Origin: Montifringilla adamsi
Taxonomy: Eukaryota > Chordata > Aves > Passeriformes > Passeridae
Length of the DNA: 64,000 nt
Assembly: GCA_017590115.1 (NCBI GenBank)
Contig: JAGGNK010007448.1
Span: 1,218,815-1,282,814 of the forward strand
Direction of reading: 5' to 3'
The notes beneath the pieces were generated by a model. The model ran no database searches. It was not told the DNA's origin and saw only the letters and a list, made by a program, of their open reading frames with translations. Positions within the stretch are counted from its first letter, which is position 1, and each line of letters begins with the position of its first letter. This document shows, piece by piece, positions 12,011 through 22,320 of the stretch. Both the position numbers and the translations under genes were made by a program.

Positions 12011-12891
12011 TGTGTGAATGTCCCCTCCCCAGTGCCAGCACTGCCACAGCTGCCCAGGGACACCCAGCAGCCAGGGTTAACAACAGAGCACAGGAAAGGA
12101 GCTAAACCCAAAACTTACATACCGTTTGTGCAGCAGGGATGGAGTTTATGAATCCAGTCCCTGGAACTGGCACAGGGGCTCACACAGGCCTGGCCCAGGT
12201 GTGCTCGGTGTGTGCTTCTCCCAGCACAGCGTTATGTCCACCACAGTTACCTTCACCTGGGCTCACAAGCTTCTGTCAATCCTCCCTACAACAGAAACGC
12301 TGCCCTTGATAACAGGAAATTCCCATTTTCCATGGAAAAAAGCTGCACTGTCAATCACTGCTCACAATTTCAGATATCACCCCGACACAGCACCTAATTA
12401 ATCTGCTTTCTTGCACTCTGAGCTTACTTAATTACCTGGTCAGGTTACCAACAGGGATAAAGTCCCATGGAATTACAGGGTTTAGGCCAGGCATGGGGTC
12501 AGTGGGGCAGGGACAGAGGAGCTCACAGCCCAGTGACCTCACACAGAACCAAGGCAAGGGGCCAGACACCCGTGTGGGGTAAAACAGCTGCTGTTTCCTG
12601 TTGGAAATTATGTAACCTTCCTAACGAATTGTTTTAATTAATTGCAACCAGTGCCCACTTTCAGCTAGCACTAGTTAAGTTTCTTCACAGGCTCTTACAA
12701 TTACTTTGATCACTAAATAACCAAAACCTCAAGTTTGCTAAAAGTAACCTTGCCAAGCTTCAATAAACAAAGCCAAAAAGAGTTGGAGATTGAACATCTG
12801 GGATCTTAAATTTATGACCCTTCAAGAGCATTGGAGTAAGTAGAAAATGCAGAGGAGATTAAGGCCTGGAAAGCTGGAGATTCCCTGAGAA
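12011..12891. other. Gene-free AT-rich stretch upstream of POLE3
   Basis: I see no exon and no clear transposon here. The stretch is AT-rich from about 12.6 kb up to the start of the first POLE3 5' duplicate. Confidence 0.5.
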
Positions 12892-13717
12892 AAATATTAT
12901 AAAAGTAATACAGTATGTGGACCAGATTAGTGTGAAGAATGAGAAATTAACAACCAAGAGCAGATAGAACACTAAGTAATGAAGAGAATTATGTAACCTA
13001 GAACATTAATTTGTTTTCTAAAAATTTATAAAAAAGTGAAAAAGTTTTGTATCTGTGTCAGCGCAGAGGCTGAAGCTTTGTCAGCCACACATGCTCTTGG
13101 CTGAGGATACAGTAATGCCACACTCACTAACAGTGTCACACAGCCTTAGAGAGAGCCTTACTGGCCCCAAGGACTTCGGGGGATCTTGGGAACATTCCCA
13201 CAGGCACCAGCTCTGCCCCAGGGCTGCACCAGCTCCCCCTGCCCAGGCTGTGCCTGTGCCTGTGCCTGGCCCTGCTCCCGGCCCCGACAGCCCCTCAGCG
13301 CCCAGCAAGCCCAGGCAGTGTGACCACCTGAACCTGCATCTGAACCTGTCCCTGTCCCTTCACCTAGAGCTCACTCATCCTGTCCCTGTCCCTTCACCTG
13401 TTCCCGTCCCGGCACCATCCCCTAGACCCGTCCCTCTCCCATCCCCTGGCCCTACACCTACACTTGTCCCCACACCTATAGCTATGCCAGCTCCTATCCC
13501 TGCCCTTATCGTGTTCCTATTCCTGCCTCTCCTCCTTGTCCTTGTCCTTGTCCCTCTCCTTCTTTTCCTTTCCCCCGCTCTCCGTCCCCGTCCCTCAGGC
13601 CCCGCCGCCATTTCCCGCCGTGTGGGCAGGGCCGCGGTGCGCGCCGGGAGCGGGCGGGGCGGCGGCGGAGCGCGGGCTGGGTACGGCCGGGCCGGGGTCG
13701 CCGTGTCCCACCGCGAT
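12892..13717 (+). repeat. POLE3 5' duplicate, copy A (promoter only)
   Basis: This 826-bp segment is repeated immediately downstream from 13718 with the same order: AAATATTATAAAAGTAATAC, a unique block, a pyrimidine-rich tract, then the POLE3 CpG promoter. It breaks off at ACCGCGAT and restarts as copy B, so it has a promoter but no POLE3 coding exon. Differences from copy B include an 8-bp insertion in B near 13827, a 6-bp TGTGCC length change and a handful of substitutions. Confidence 0.9.
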
Positions 13718-15317
13718 AAATATTATAAAAGTAATACAGTATGTGGACCAGATTAGTGTGAAGAATGAGAAATTAACAACCAAGAGCAGATAGAACACTA
13801 AGTAATGAAGAGAATTATGTAACCTAGAGCCAATGAACATTAATTTGTTTTCTAAAAATGTATAAAAAAGTGAAAAAGTTTTGTATCTGTGTTAGCGCAG
13901 AGGCTGAAGCTTTGTCAGCCACACATGCTCTTGGCTGAGGATACAGTAATGCCACACTCACTAACAGTGTCACACAGCCTTAGAGAGAGCCTTACTGGCC
14001 CCAAGGACTTCGGGGAATCTTGGGAACATTCCCACAGGCACCAGCTCTGCCCCAGGGCTGCACCAGCTCCCCCTGCCCAGGCTGTGCCTGTGCCTGGCCC
14101 TGCTCCCGGCCCCGACAGCCCCTCAGCGCCCAGCAAGCCCAGGCAGTGTGACCACCTGAACCTGCATCTGAACCTGTCCCTGTCCCTTCACCTAGAGCTC
14201 ACTCATCCTGTCCCTGTCCCTTCACCTGTTCCCGTCCCGGCACCATCCCCTAGACCCGTCCCTCTCCCATCCCCTGGCCCTACACCTACACTTGTCCCCA
14301 CACCTATAGCTATGCCAGCTCCTATCCCTGCCCTTATCCTGTTCCTATTCCTGCCTCTCCTCCTTGTCCTTGTCCTTCTCCCTCTCCTTCTTTTCCTTTC
14401 CCCCGCTCTCCGTCCCCGTCCCTCAGGCCCCGCCGCCATTTCCCGCCGTGTGGGCAGGGCCGCGGTGCGCGCCGGGAGCGGGCGGGGCGGCGGCGGAGCG
14501 CGGGCTGGGTACGGCCGGGCCGGGGTCGCCGTGTCCCACCGCGATCCCCCTGTCCCGAGGGCATCCCCCAGTCCCGCCGGGATCCTGCCCATCCCCGCGC
14601 CCCTGACGCCGCGTTTGCTTTGCAGGAGGCCCAGGATGGCGGAGAGACCGGAGGACCTGAACCTGCCCAACGCCGTCATCACCCGCATCATCAAGGAGGC
14701 GGTGGGTGCCGGGCCCCGCGGCCCAGCGGAGCGGGGCGTCTGGAGACCCTGGCCCCGGGAGATCCCGGCCCCGGGAGGCCCCGAACCCGGGAGATGCCGG
14801 CCCCGGGAGGCCGCGGCCCCCCGCCCGTGCTGTGTCCCCGCCGCGGGGCTCTGCCCTGGGCTGTCCCCCTCGGGTGCCGGGGCTGCAGCCCTCACTGCAG
14901 CGTCCCGAGGGCTGCAGCTCCACCAGTGCAGCTCGCAGCGGCGCAGCTCCCGCAGTGGCACTGTGAGAATCAGGGCCCCCCAAAACCTCAGCACACAAGT
15001 CCATGTCTGTAGAAAAATCCAGAATAATTCCCAGTGGTTAATTTAGTTCGTTTGTCTGGAGCTGTGAGGTGTTGCTGAGTGGCTCTGGGCCTGGCAGGCA
15101 TGTCAGGAGCTGGGTGGTCGCAGGATGAGTTACCTGCAGACAGTGGCCAGACCCCAAACGCCAGTCACTGGGCTTCTGCTCAGCTCCATGCCTTTCAGGG
15201 ACACATTCCTACTGCCCTTGGCTTCCAGCTGGAAGCAGAGCTCCTGTGACAGCACCTCAGAGCAGTTCTCAGTTCTTGTGAGCCCTCTGAGTGCCATAAT
15301 AAACTGACACTTGAATT
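13718..15317 (+). repeat. POLE3 5' duplicate, copy B (promoter, exon and intron start)
   Basis: The first part (13718 to about 14547) repeats copy A. The part from 14011 to 15317 repeats 15440-16751 (copy C) almost perfectly, including the POLE3 ATG exon and intron 1 sequence. Copy B stops exactly at the start of the run of N. The only differences I see from copy C are a 5-bp GGGCC length change before the exon and two or three substitutions, which is the level expected between two alleles. Confidence 0.92.
14636..14701 (+). pseudogene. POLE3: Duplicate POLE3 first coding exon (copy B)
   Basis: This encodes the 22-residue POLE3 start ([14 protein letters not shown]...IIKEA) with the same splice acceptor (AG at 14624-14625) and donor (GTGGGT at 14702) as the exon at 16070. 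It is intact, but it is separated from the remaining exons by a sequence gap and a second copy of the exon. It is either a false duplication of an allele or a real extra first exon; either way it is not the copy contiguous with exon 2. I call it a duplicate rather than a decayed gene. Confidence 0.7.
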
Positions 15318-15384
15318 NNNNNNNNNNNNNNNNNNNNNNNNNNNNNNNNNNNNNNNNNNNNNNNNNNNNNNNNNNNNNNNNNNN
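15318..15384. other. Assembly gap (67 N)
   Basis: A run of 67 undetermined bases joins two near-identical POLE3 5' copies. Its position at the exact end of copy B suggests that the scaffold joined two haplotype contigs or an unresolved repeat. Confidence 0.99.
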
Positions 15385-15439
15385 TTGCATTTCTTTGTGC
15401 ATAACAGTAGTCATTTTATAAGGAGGGGGGAAGAGTGTA

Positions 15440-16751
15440 CGGGGAATCTTGGGAACATTCCCACAGGCACCAGCTCTGCCCCAGGGCTGCACCAGCTCCC
15501 CCTGCCCAGGCTGTGCCTGTGCCTGGCCCTGCTCCCGGCCCCGACAGCCCCTCAGCGCCCAGCAAGCCCAGGCAGTGTGACCACCTGAACCTGCATCTGA
15601 ACCTGTCCCTGTCCCTTCACCTAGAGCTCACTCATCCTGTCCCTGTCCCTTCACCTGTTCCCGTCCCGGCACCATCCCCTAGACCCGTCCCTCTCCCATC
15701 CCCTGGCCCTACACCTACACTTGTCCCCACACCTATAGCTATGCCAGCTCCTATCCCTGCCCTTATCCTGTTCCTATTCCTGCCTCTCCTCCTTGTCCTT
15801 GTCCTTCTCCCTCTCCTTCTTTTCCTTTCCCCCGCTCTCCGTCCCCGTCCCTCAGGCCCCGCCGCCATTTCCCGCCGTGTGGGCAGGGCCGCGGTGCGCG
15901 CCGGGAGCGGGCGGGGCGGCGGCGGAGCGCGGGCTGGGTACGGCCGGGCCGGGCCGGGGTCGTCGTGTCCCACCGCGATCCCCCTGTCCCGAGGGCATCC
16001 CCCAGTCCCGCCGGGATCCTGCCCATCCCCGCGCCGCTGACGCCGCGTTTGCTTTGCAGGAGGCCCAGGATGGCGGAGAGACCGGAGGACCTGAACCTGC
16101 CCAACGCCGTCATCACCCGCATCATCAAGGAGGCGGTGGGTGCCGGGCCCCGCGGCCCAGCGGAGCGGGGCGTCTGGAGACCCTGGCCCCGGGAGATCCC
16201 GGCCCCGGGAGGCCCCGAACCCGGGAGATGCCGGCCCCGGGAGGCCGCGGCCCCCCGCCCGTGCTGTGTCCCCGCCGCGGGGCTCTGCCCTGGGCTGTCC
16301 CCCTCGGGTGCCGGGGCTGCAGCCCTCACTGCAGCGTCCCGAGGGCTGCAGCTCCACCAGTGCAGCTCGCAGCGGCGCAGCTCCCGCAGTGGCACTGTGA
16401 GAATCAGGGCCCCCCAAAACCTCAGCACACAAGTCCATGTCTGTAGAAAAATCCAGAATAATTCCCAGTGGTTAATTTAGTTCGTTTGTCTGGAGCTGTG
16501 AGGTGTTGCTGAGTGGCTCTGGGCCTGGCAGGCATGTCAGGAGCTGGGTGGTCGCAGGATGAGTTACCTGCAGACAGTGGCCAGACCCCAAACGCCAGTC
16601 ACTGGGCTTCTGCTCAGCTCCATGCCTTTCAGGGACACATTCCTACTGCCCTTGGCTTCCAGCTGGAAGCAGAGCTCCTGTGACAGCACCTCAGAGCAGT
16701 TCTCAGTTCTTGTGAGCCCTCTGAGTGCCATAATAAACTGACACTTGAATT
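15440..16751 (+). repeat. POLE3 5' duplicate, copy C (contiguous with the gene)
   Basis: This repeats copy B from 14011 to 15317. Beyond 16751 the sequence continues uninterrupted into POLE3 exon 2, so this is the copy to treat as the functional 5' end. The 55 bases between the gap and 15440 are not found in copies A or B. Confidence 0.92.
15840..16059 (+). promoter_or_regulatory. POLE3: POLE3 CpG promoter and 5' UTR region (copy C)
   Basis: This is a CpG-dense TATA-less block just before the POLE3 coding exon. It contains a YY1-type site GCCGCCATTT (15861-15870) overlapping an E2F-type site TTTCCCGCC (15868-15876). A polypyrimidine-AG acceptor (AG at 16058-16059) sits 10 bases before the ATG, so transcription probably starts in an upstream non-coding exon inside this island. 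The same E2F-type site recurs at 13611 (copy A) and 14439 (copy B). YY1/E2F control is inferred from motifs only. Confidence 0.6.
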
Positions 16752-18308
16752 ATGTGAGTTTAAGTCGTTTTTAGCAGCTGCTGATAAAAGTTGGATTTGT
16801 TTTTCAGCTTCCTGATGGAGTCAATATTTCCAAAGAAGCCCGGAGCGCGATCTCCCGAGCAGCGAGTGTGTTTGTGCTGTATGCAACATCTTGGTAAGGA
16901 CTTGGTGCAGCAGTCAATGGGGCACTTGATTGATAATTCACCTCTGCTGGCCTGGGGACTTTCTCAGTGTTATTTTTCTGTATTGCCTGTTTATAAAAAT
17001 AAACCAATCTGCCAGGCTGCAGCAGGTGAGTTTGGACTGCTCAGAGCAGCCCATGGGAAGGTAGCTGGGCTCTGGACACATCCACGTCCCAAAAAGAGGG
17101 GTCCCAGACTGCCGTTAACCTTAGCATGGCTGCACAGCCTTCTTGGCAAAGGCAGGGACACTTGACTCACTTTCAGGCTCTTCATCACAAAGCTGTGTTA
17201 GGGCAAGAGCTGCCACAGAGGACACAGTCACATTTTTGGGGTGGCTTGGCATATTCTCTGCAGGCAGTCATTTCTCTAATGTCATGTGCTTCTAGGGCTG
17301 TGTGGAACTGTCACAGCCAAGGTTCAGCTTTCTCCTTCTCCTGCTTGTAGAAAAGTTCTGTGCAGGCAGAAAGTAACACTGTGGGAAAGCACAGACATGC
17401 AGTGTAAACAAAAATGTCTCAAATCTCCTTTAGTAAATGATAAAAAACCCCTAAATGTTTTGGGGATGGCTTTTTAAAGTTGCTTATGACTTTAATAAAC
17501 AAGATGGAATTGCTAACAGTTCCCAATTACCTCTCTTTTTTGTTCTGCCCTAGTGCAAATAACTTTGCCATGAAGGGGAAGAGGAAAACCCTGAATGCTG
17601 GGGATGTGCTCTCTGCCATGGAGGAGATGGAGTTCCAGAGATTCGTGGCCCCTCTGAAGGAATCCCTGGAAGGTACCGTGCTCTGTGGGTATCCAGGGAC
17701 TCTGAGAGGCACTGAGTCCCGTTTTCCTTCAACGCTGGACAAGCAACACTTATTGCCTGTCTTGTTTCTCTTCTCTTTGCCCAGCATCCTACACTGCAGT
17801 TTGCCTGGGGAGTAACTAATGTGCACCTTAACGGGACTGGGATAACATTATTGCACAACTGATGAGGATTGAGAAAGTCTCATCTGCTCTCACTCCCCTA
17901 TTATGTTTATCTAAGGAAAGCCATAGGTGCTGCCTGTAAATGTGACCTCCTGCGTCCTTTTCAGCATTTTTCTGCTGAAATTTAACCTGATTTCCTATGG
18001 AGCTGCTCAGCACAGCTCAGCTCGTAGGGTGAGTTGTGCTCTGAGTTCCCTGCTCCCCTCCAAAGCTGGGAGAGCAAGTGGACATTGGATCTGAGCCACT
18101 GACCTGTCCATGCCAGCGCCAAGCCCTCACTGTTCCCTCTCCTCCAGTTTACAGGCGTGAGCAGAAAGGAAAGAAAGAGGCCAGGAAAGATAAAGACAAG
18201 AAGGCAGACTCGGAGGAGCAAGATAAGAGCCGAGAGGAGGACAATGATGACGATGATGAAAGGATGGAGGAGGAAGAACAAAACGATGAGGAAGAGGTGG
18301 ACAACTGA
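16070..18308 (+). CDS. POLE3: POLE3, DNA polymerase epsilon subunit 3 (CHRAC17)
   Basis: POLE3 is a small histone-fold protein that pairs with POLE4 in the leading-strand DNA polymerase epsilon and with CHRAC1 in the CHRAC chromatin-remodelling complex; it acts in the nucleus. Coding exons are 16070-16135, 16808-16893, 17554-17672 and 18148-18308; all junctions are GT-AG and phases add up to 143 residues plus TGA (human has 147). The histone fold spans roughly residues 8-90 ([53 protein letters not shown]). The C-terminus is a lysine-rich then strongly acidic tail ending EEEVDN, a family hallmark. The start is fixed by homology. The first exon exists twice and its promoter three times upstream. 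ALAD follows on the same strand 2.6 kb downstream, as in other vertebrates. The first-exon choice (16070 rather than 14636) rests on contiguity with exon 2. Confidence 0.97.
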
Positions 18309-20200
18309 GCTGGCTCGTGGGCAGGGGCTGGGGTGTGCTCAGAGGGATGTAAAGGCTGTAAATCGACCTTGCTGCATCCCCTCGTATTTCCATTAGAGCT
18401 TTGTACTGCCCCTCTGTGGCCTGTCCCTTTTGGCCTGTAATTTGTACATAAAGGACTCTGCTGAAGCTTTTCCCGTGGCAGAGTGGTTCCTCCCTGTGCC
18501 TGGGGGGCTTTGGTCCTCCCCAGGCTCTGGGCAGGCACTTCCTGGGCTTTTGATGCTGGGCTGGCTCTGAAAGAGAGGAAAAAAGAACTGGTGGGTGCTC
18601 AGTGCAGAAACTGGCCAGGAGAACATGAGACTCTTGAATATGAGGGGCTGAATCCAGTAGATCATTCACAGATCACTTCTGGGGTGTAGAATGTAGGTGA
18701 TGATGTCCAGAGGCTTGGAAGCTGCACATTGAAGCTTTTGATCCAGTTGAGTTGTTTTTTTCCCTTTGTTTCCTTGCATCCTGGCTGTGCCTTCTCTCCC
18801 GGCTGTACTGTGACAGTGACACTGTGTCCTCCAGCCTCAGCAGCAGCACAGGGTGGCTGTACAGGGACCACGAGTTCACTCACTGACTCACCCAAACTAA
18901 CCCAAATCTGAAAAATGCACAGTGCTGACAGGGTAACCTGTACACTGACAGTGACTTTGAGAGTCCTGAGAGACAAAGAGGAGACAGATTTAAAATCTGA
19001 TTTAAAATCTGAAGCACAAGGAGGGGCTCAGATGAGGAGCAGGGCTGAAAACAGGTGGCTTTGTGCAGTGTTGGGGGTGTGACAGGTCAGTGGTGGCACT
19101 GAGGTCTGGTGGTCTCCCCTTTCCCGCTGCAGCAAGCTGAGCTGTGCTAGAACAGAGTGGTGAATTGTGGTGGTTGTTTTTTCCCAGCTGGGATGAGCTA
19201 ACTCCATCCAAGGTCCCTCTGTAGCCTTCGCTGGTCATTCCAGGAACACCGATGCCTCTGGGAGGGCAGCAGGATGTGCCCAACCAGGGGGCCAATGTGG
19301 TTTCACAAAAGGCTCCTGCAAGAAAGAAGGATTGAGAGAAGCTGTTGATATTGCTTGTGCTAGTGTAGGTTTGTGCTTTTCCACTTGAACGCTTAGTTCT
19401 GATGCCTTTCTCCCCCAGAAAGTTTTAGATACATTTAAAACCTCCAGGTTTTGATGTGCAGTTTTAAAATAGCACTTGTGAGGAATCCTGGATCCTTTCC
19501 ACCAAAAAATGGTGGCAGCTACCCACAAGAACCACCCTGCCTTCCTGCTTTTCTGGCACACTGGATTTTCACACGCACACAAGCCCAGCTTCTGAAAAGA
19601 ACTGAACCAACACAGACTTTCTGCTGTCTAGTTTCTGCTGCCATTCAGTCAGGCCATGGAAAGCCTGAACTGATGATGTGTTCCTCACATTTCTGAAAAA
19701 CACCCACCTTCCAGCTCTTTTCCTCTCTTTTTTTTTTTTTTTTTTTTTTTCTCTCTTCAGCACATATCTGGGGTGCATATTCTGGAAGGGAACAAGATCT
19801 AAATAAAAGCCAGATTTTTTTTTTTTTTTTTACAGAAATGGGAGTCTCATATTTTGGTCAGTTATAAAATGAGCAGGTTGTGGTTGCATAAGTGGGATGG
19901 GAGCAGGAAATGCTCTGGGAAATTGTTTCTGGAGCAGCTGACATGGAAGAGGATGAGGGGAGGATGAAGGCTGCTGCAGCCTGGCCTCCTGTGAGAGGAG
20001 GGAGGGACTGTGGAAAGGAAGGGATTTCCAGGTCACTGTTTGCTGTGGGAAGGAGCTGCCAGCTCCTCCTCGCTCCAGGGAGAGGTTCCAGGCTGGGAGG
20101 AAGAGCCAGGATCTGGATCCAGGGTTTCTGCACTGGAGTGAGCCAGGGAATGGTGCTTTGGTGGGAGAGCTGCAGAATGTCCTGCACTAAACATGATCCT
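18309..20200 (+). other. POLE3 3' UTR and downstream spacer
   Basis: There is no coding exon here. A CATAAA-type signal lies near 18446 and a canonical AATAAA at 19802-19807; either could end POLE3 transcripts, and I cannot choose from sequence. Two poly-T runs (about 19731-19750 and 19816-19831) are present. Confidence 0.4.
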
Positions 20201-20214
20201 GGCATCTCCCCTGC

Positions 20215-20725
20215 TCTGAGAGACCAAGGCAGGGTCTGGGCTTCCCCCAGCACCCCAAAGCCCAGCCCCAGGTGCTTCTGCAGCACCCCAAACCCTGCTC
20301 CACACCACCACAGCCTCTCAGCCGTGCTCCTTAAAGCAAACACTGCAGCACTCCAAACCCTCACAGTGCCCCAGTGCCCTGCCCCAGCCACTCCAGAATC
20401 CTAAAACCTGGCTCCAGGTCCTCCCACAGTACCCTAGAACTGGACTGCATAGACCTCCAGCACCCCATAACCCTGCTCCATGCTCCCCTTCAGCACCCCA
20501 AAACCTGGCTCTGGGTCCTGCAGCACCTCAGAGATTTGCTCCAGCCTCCATGAACCCCCAAAACCTGCCTTCCGTCCCCCCCAGCACCCCAAAGCCCTGC
20601 TCCATGCCCCCCAGAACGCCAAAACCTGGCTCCGAGTCCCCCTGCAGCACCCCGGAACTGGATTGCTTGGCCCCAGCAGCCAGAGCCTGCCCCTGCCCCC
20701 GCAGCACCCCGAGGCCGTGCCCCGT
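20215..20725. repeat. Degenerate minisatellite upstream of ALAD
   Basis: More than ten diverged units of about 30-60 bp share the words CAGCACCCCAAAACCTGGCT and CCCTGCTCCATGCCCCCC. It runs directly into the ALAD CpG promoter. Confidence 0.75.
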
Positions 20726-20729
20726 GCCC

Positions 20730-20929
20730 CCCGGGTCCATCTCTGCCGCAGACCCCCGGATCCCAAATCCCCGCTCCACCATCGCCCCCGTCCCCCCGCG
20801 CCGCCTTTCCCGCGCTCCGCCGCGAGACTTCCCGCCAGCCCCTCCGTGCGGGGCGGGGCTATGCTGATTGTGGGCGTGGTTATGTAAATCGCGGACACTG
20901 TCGCGCGGCAGGAGCGGACGCGGTGATCG
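20730..20929 (+). promoter_or_regulatory. ALAD: ALAD promoter and non-coding first exon
   Basis: A CpG island contains an Sp1-type GGGCGGGG, a KLF/CACCC-type GGGCGTGG and an octamer-like ATGTAAAT just upstream of a short exon. The exon ends at donor GTGAGT (20930-20935) and should splice to the acceptor at 24189-24190, before the ALAD ATG. This would correspond to the housekeeping (1A-type) first exon known in mammals. The exon's 5' limit is not determined. Confidence 0.6.
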
Positions 20930-22149
20930 GTGAGTGCCGGGACCGGGACCGGGAACGGGGCCGGGAGCGGGCACCGGAGCTGGGGCCAGGGCGTCCCCGC
21001 CTCCTCCGGTCCCCGACCTCGGCCCCTTGCAGGGCTGCCGGGGAATGACTCCAGGGACGGGGCCCGGCCGCGCTTGGGCGCAGGCAGGAAGGGCAGCCCC
21101 GGGTAACGCAGCAAGGACAGCCCGGGTTTTGCTCAGTTTTGCTCGGTTTTTGCTCCGATTTTGCTCGGTAACCGTGGCAACGGCGGGGGACGCACCGAGC
21201 AGCGTGTGATGCTGCGAGCTGGCGTCGGTCCTGAGCTCCCGCTTGTCCTGAGGTGTAATTTCAGACCCTTGAGCATCCCCGTTCCCGTCCTGGAGCGGGG
21301 AAACGTGACCTAACAGCTTGACCTTCGTAGGTAGCTCTTAATTAACCCTGTAATAGCTTGGCCTTCGTTAGTGGCTGTTAATTAACCCACAGCTCCGTTG
21401 TCTGCCTGAGGAGCTCCACTTTCCTAGAACACCCCGGTCCGTCCCCAGCTGGGATTTTGGGAGCCTGCGTGTCCCTGGGATTTAGCTAAATAGTTGAGCT
21501 CACGTCTGAGGCCACGTGTGCTTGTGTGTCCTGAAATGCTGGGACACCTCTTCCTGCCAAGATGAGGCGAGATGAAGGGACAAACCCTCCCAGCTCGTGG
21601 GGGGCTGTGGGGAGCCGGAGCAGCGCCGAGTCTGCCTCCAGCCCGTCCCCGAAAATTGTCCGCTCGGTGCCGGTGCCGGCGTGTGCCGGGTTCTGCCACT
21701 GGCAAGTCGCTTCCCGTCCCTCGGGAGCAGCGAGGCGCGCGGGCAGTGCCGCGGGCACGGGCTGGGCACAGCTGCGGGTTCGGGTGCTGCGGCTTTGGAC
21801 CGGTCCCAGTGGAAGGAGCAAAGGTGAAGCCGCTCTGCTGCCGACCTGTCCTTGAACTCCTCCGGTGTGCGCGGAGCAAAGAGCTTTAGAAAGACAGGTT
21901 TGGGCCCTAGATGTTGGGGAAAGGTTAATTTGCTCTGCCGGGATCTCGGGAGGAGCAGCCCCAGCCCAGGGCGCAGGGGGTGCCGCAGTGTCCCCATGGC
22001 ACACTCTTGCAGCCTCGCTCCGCGGCCCTGCCCTCCTTCCCCGATGTCCCCGGCTGTGCCACCCCGGTGCCCTCGTCCCGCCGGGTGCCCTGCGTGGGCA
22101 GCAGCTTGTCCTGGACGTGGGGCTGTGAAGGAGGACCCGGCCCAGCAGC

Positions 22150-22320
22150 CTGGGACCCACCCGTGCCGCTCTTATCTCGGCACTGCAATCCCAGCCGGTC
22201 CCGTCTCCTCCTCCTCCAGAGCGCGGTTTCTGGAGCTGTGGCCTCTATCTGTCCCATCCAGTCAGGTGCCTCTGGTCCCACCCGGCCCCCTCCCCTCCCT
22301 CTGGTGGGATTAACTGTTTA
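22150..22320 (+). promoter_or_regulatory. ALAD: GATA/CACCC cluster in ALAD intron 1
   Basis: Two GATA motifs in reverse orientation (CTTATCT at 22171-22177, CTATCT at 22245-22250) are flanked by CACCC-type elements (CCCACCC near 22156, CCACCC at 22278-22283). Mammalian ALAD uses a second, erythroid first exon (1B) in this intron that is driven by GATA-1 and CACCC sites. By analogy this may be the avian erythroid promoter. It is inferred from motifs only. Confidence 0.4.

Noticed and set aside
13055..15046. Long plus-strand frames (233 and 385 codons) rich in Pro/Val/Leu across the POLE3 upstream region
   Set aside because: They arise from the degenerate TCCCTG pyrimidine tract and are repeated because the DNA is duplicated; the true POLE3 frame starts at the ATG exon and uses a different register.
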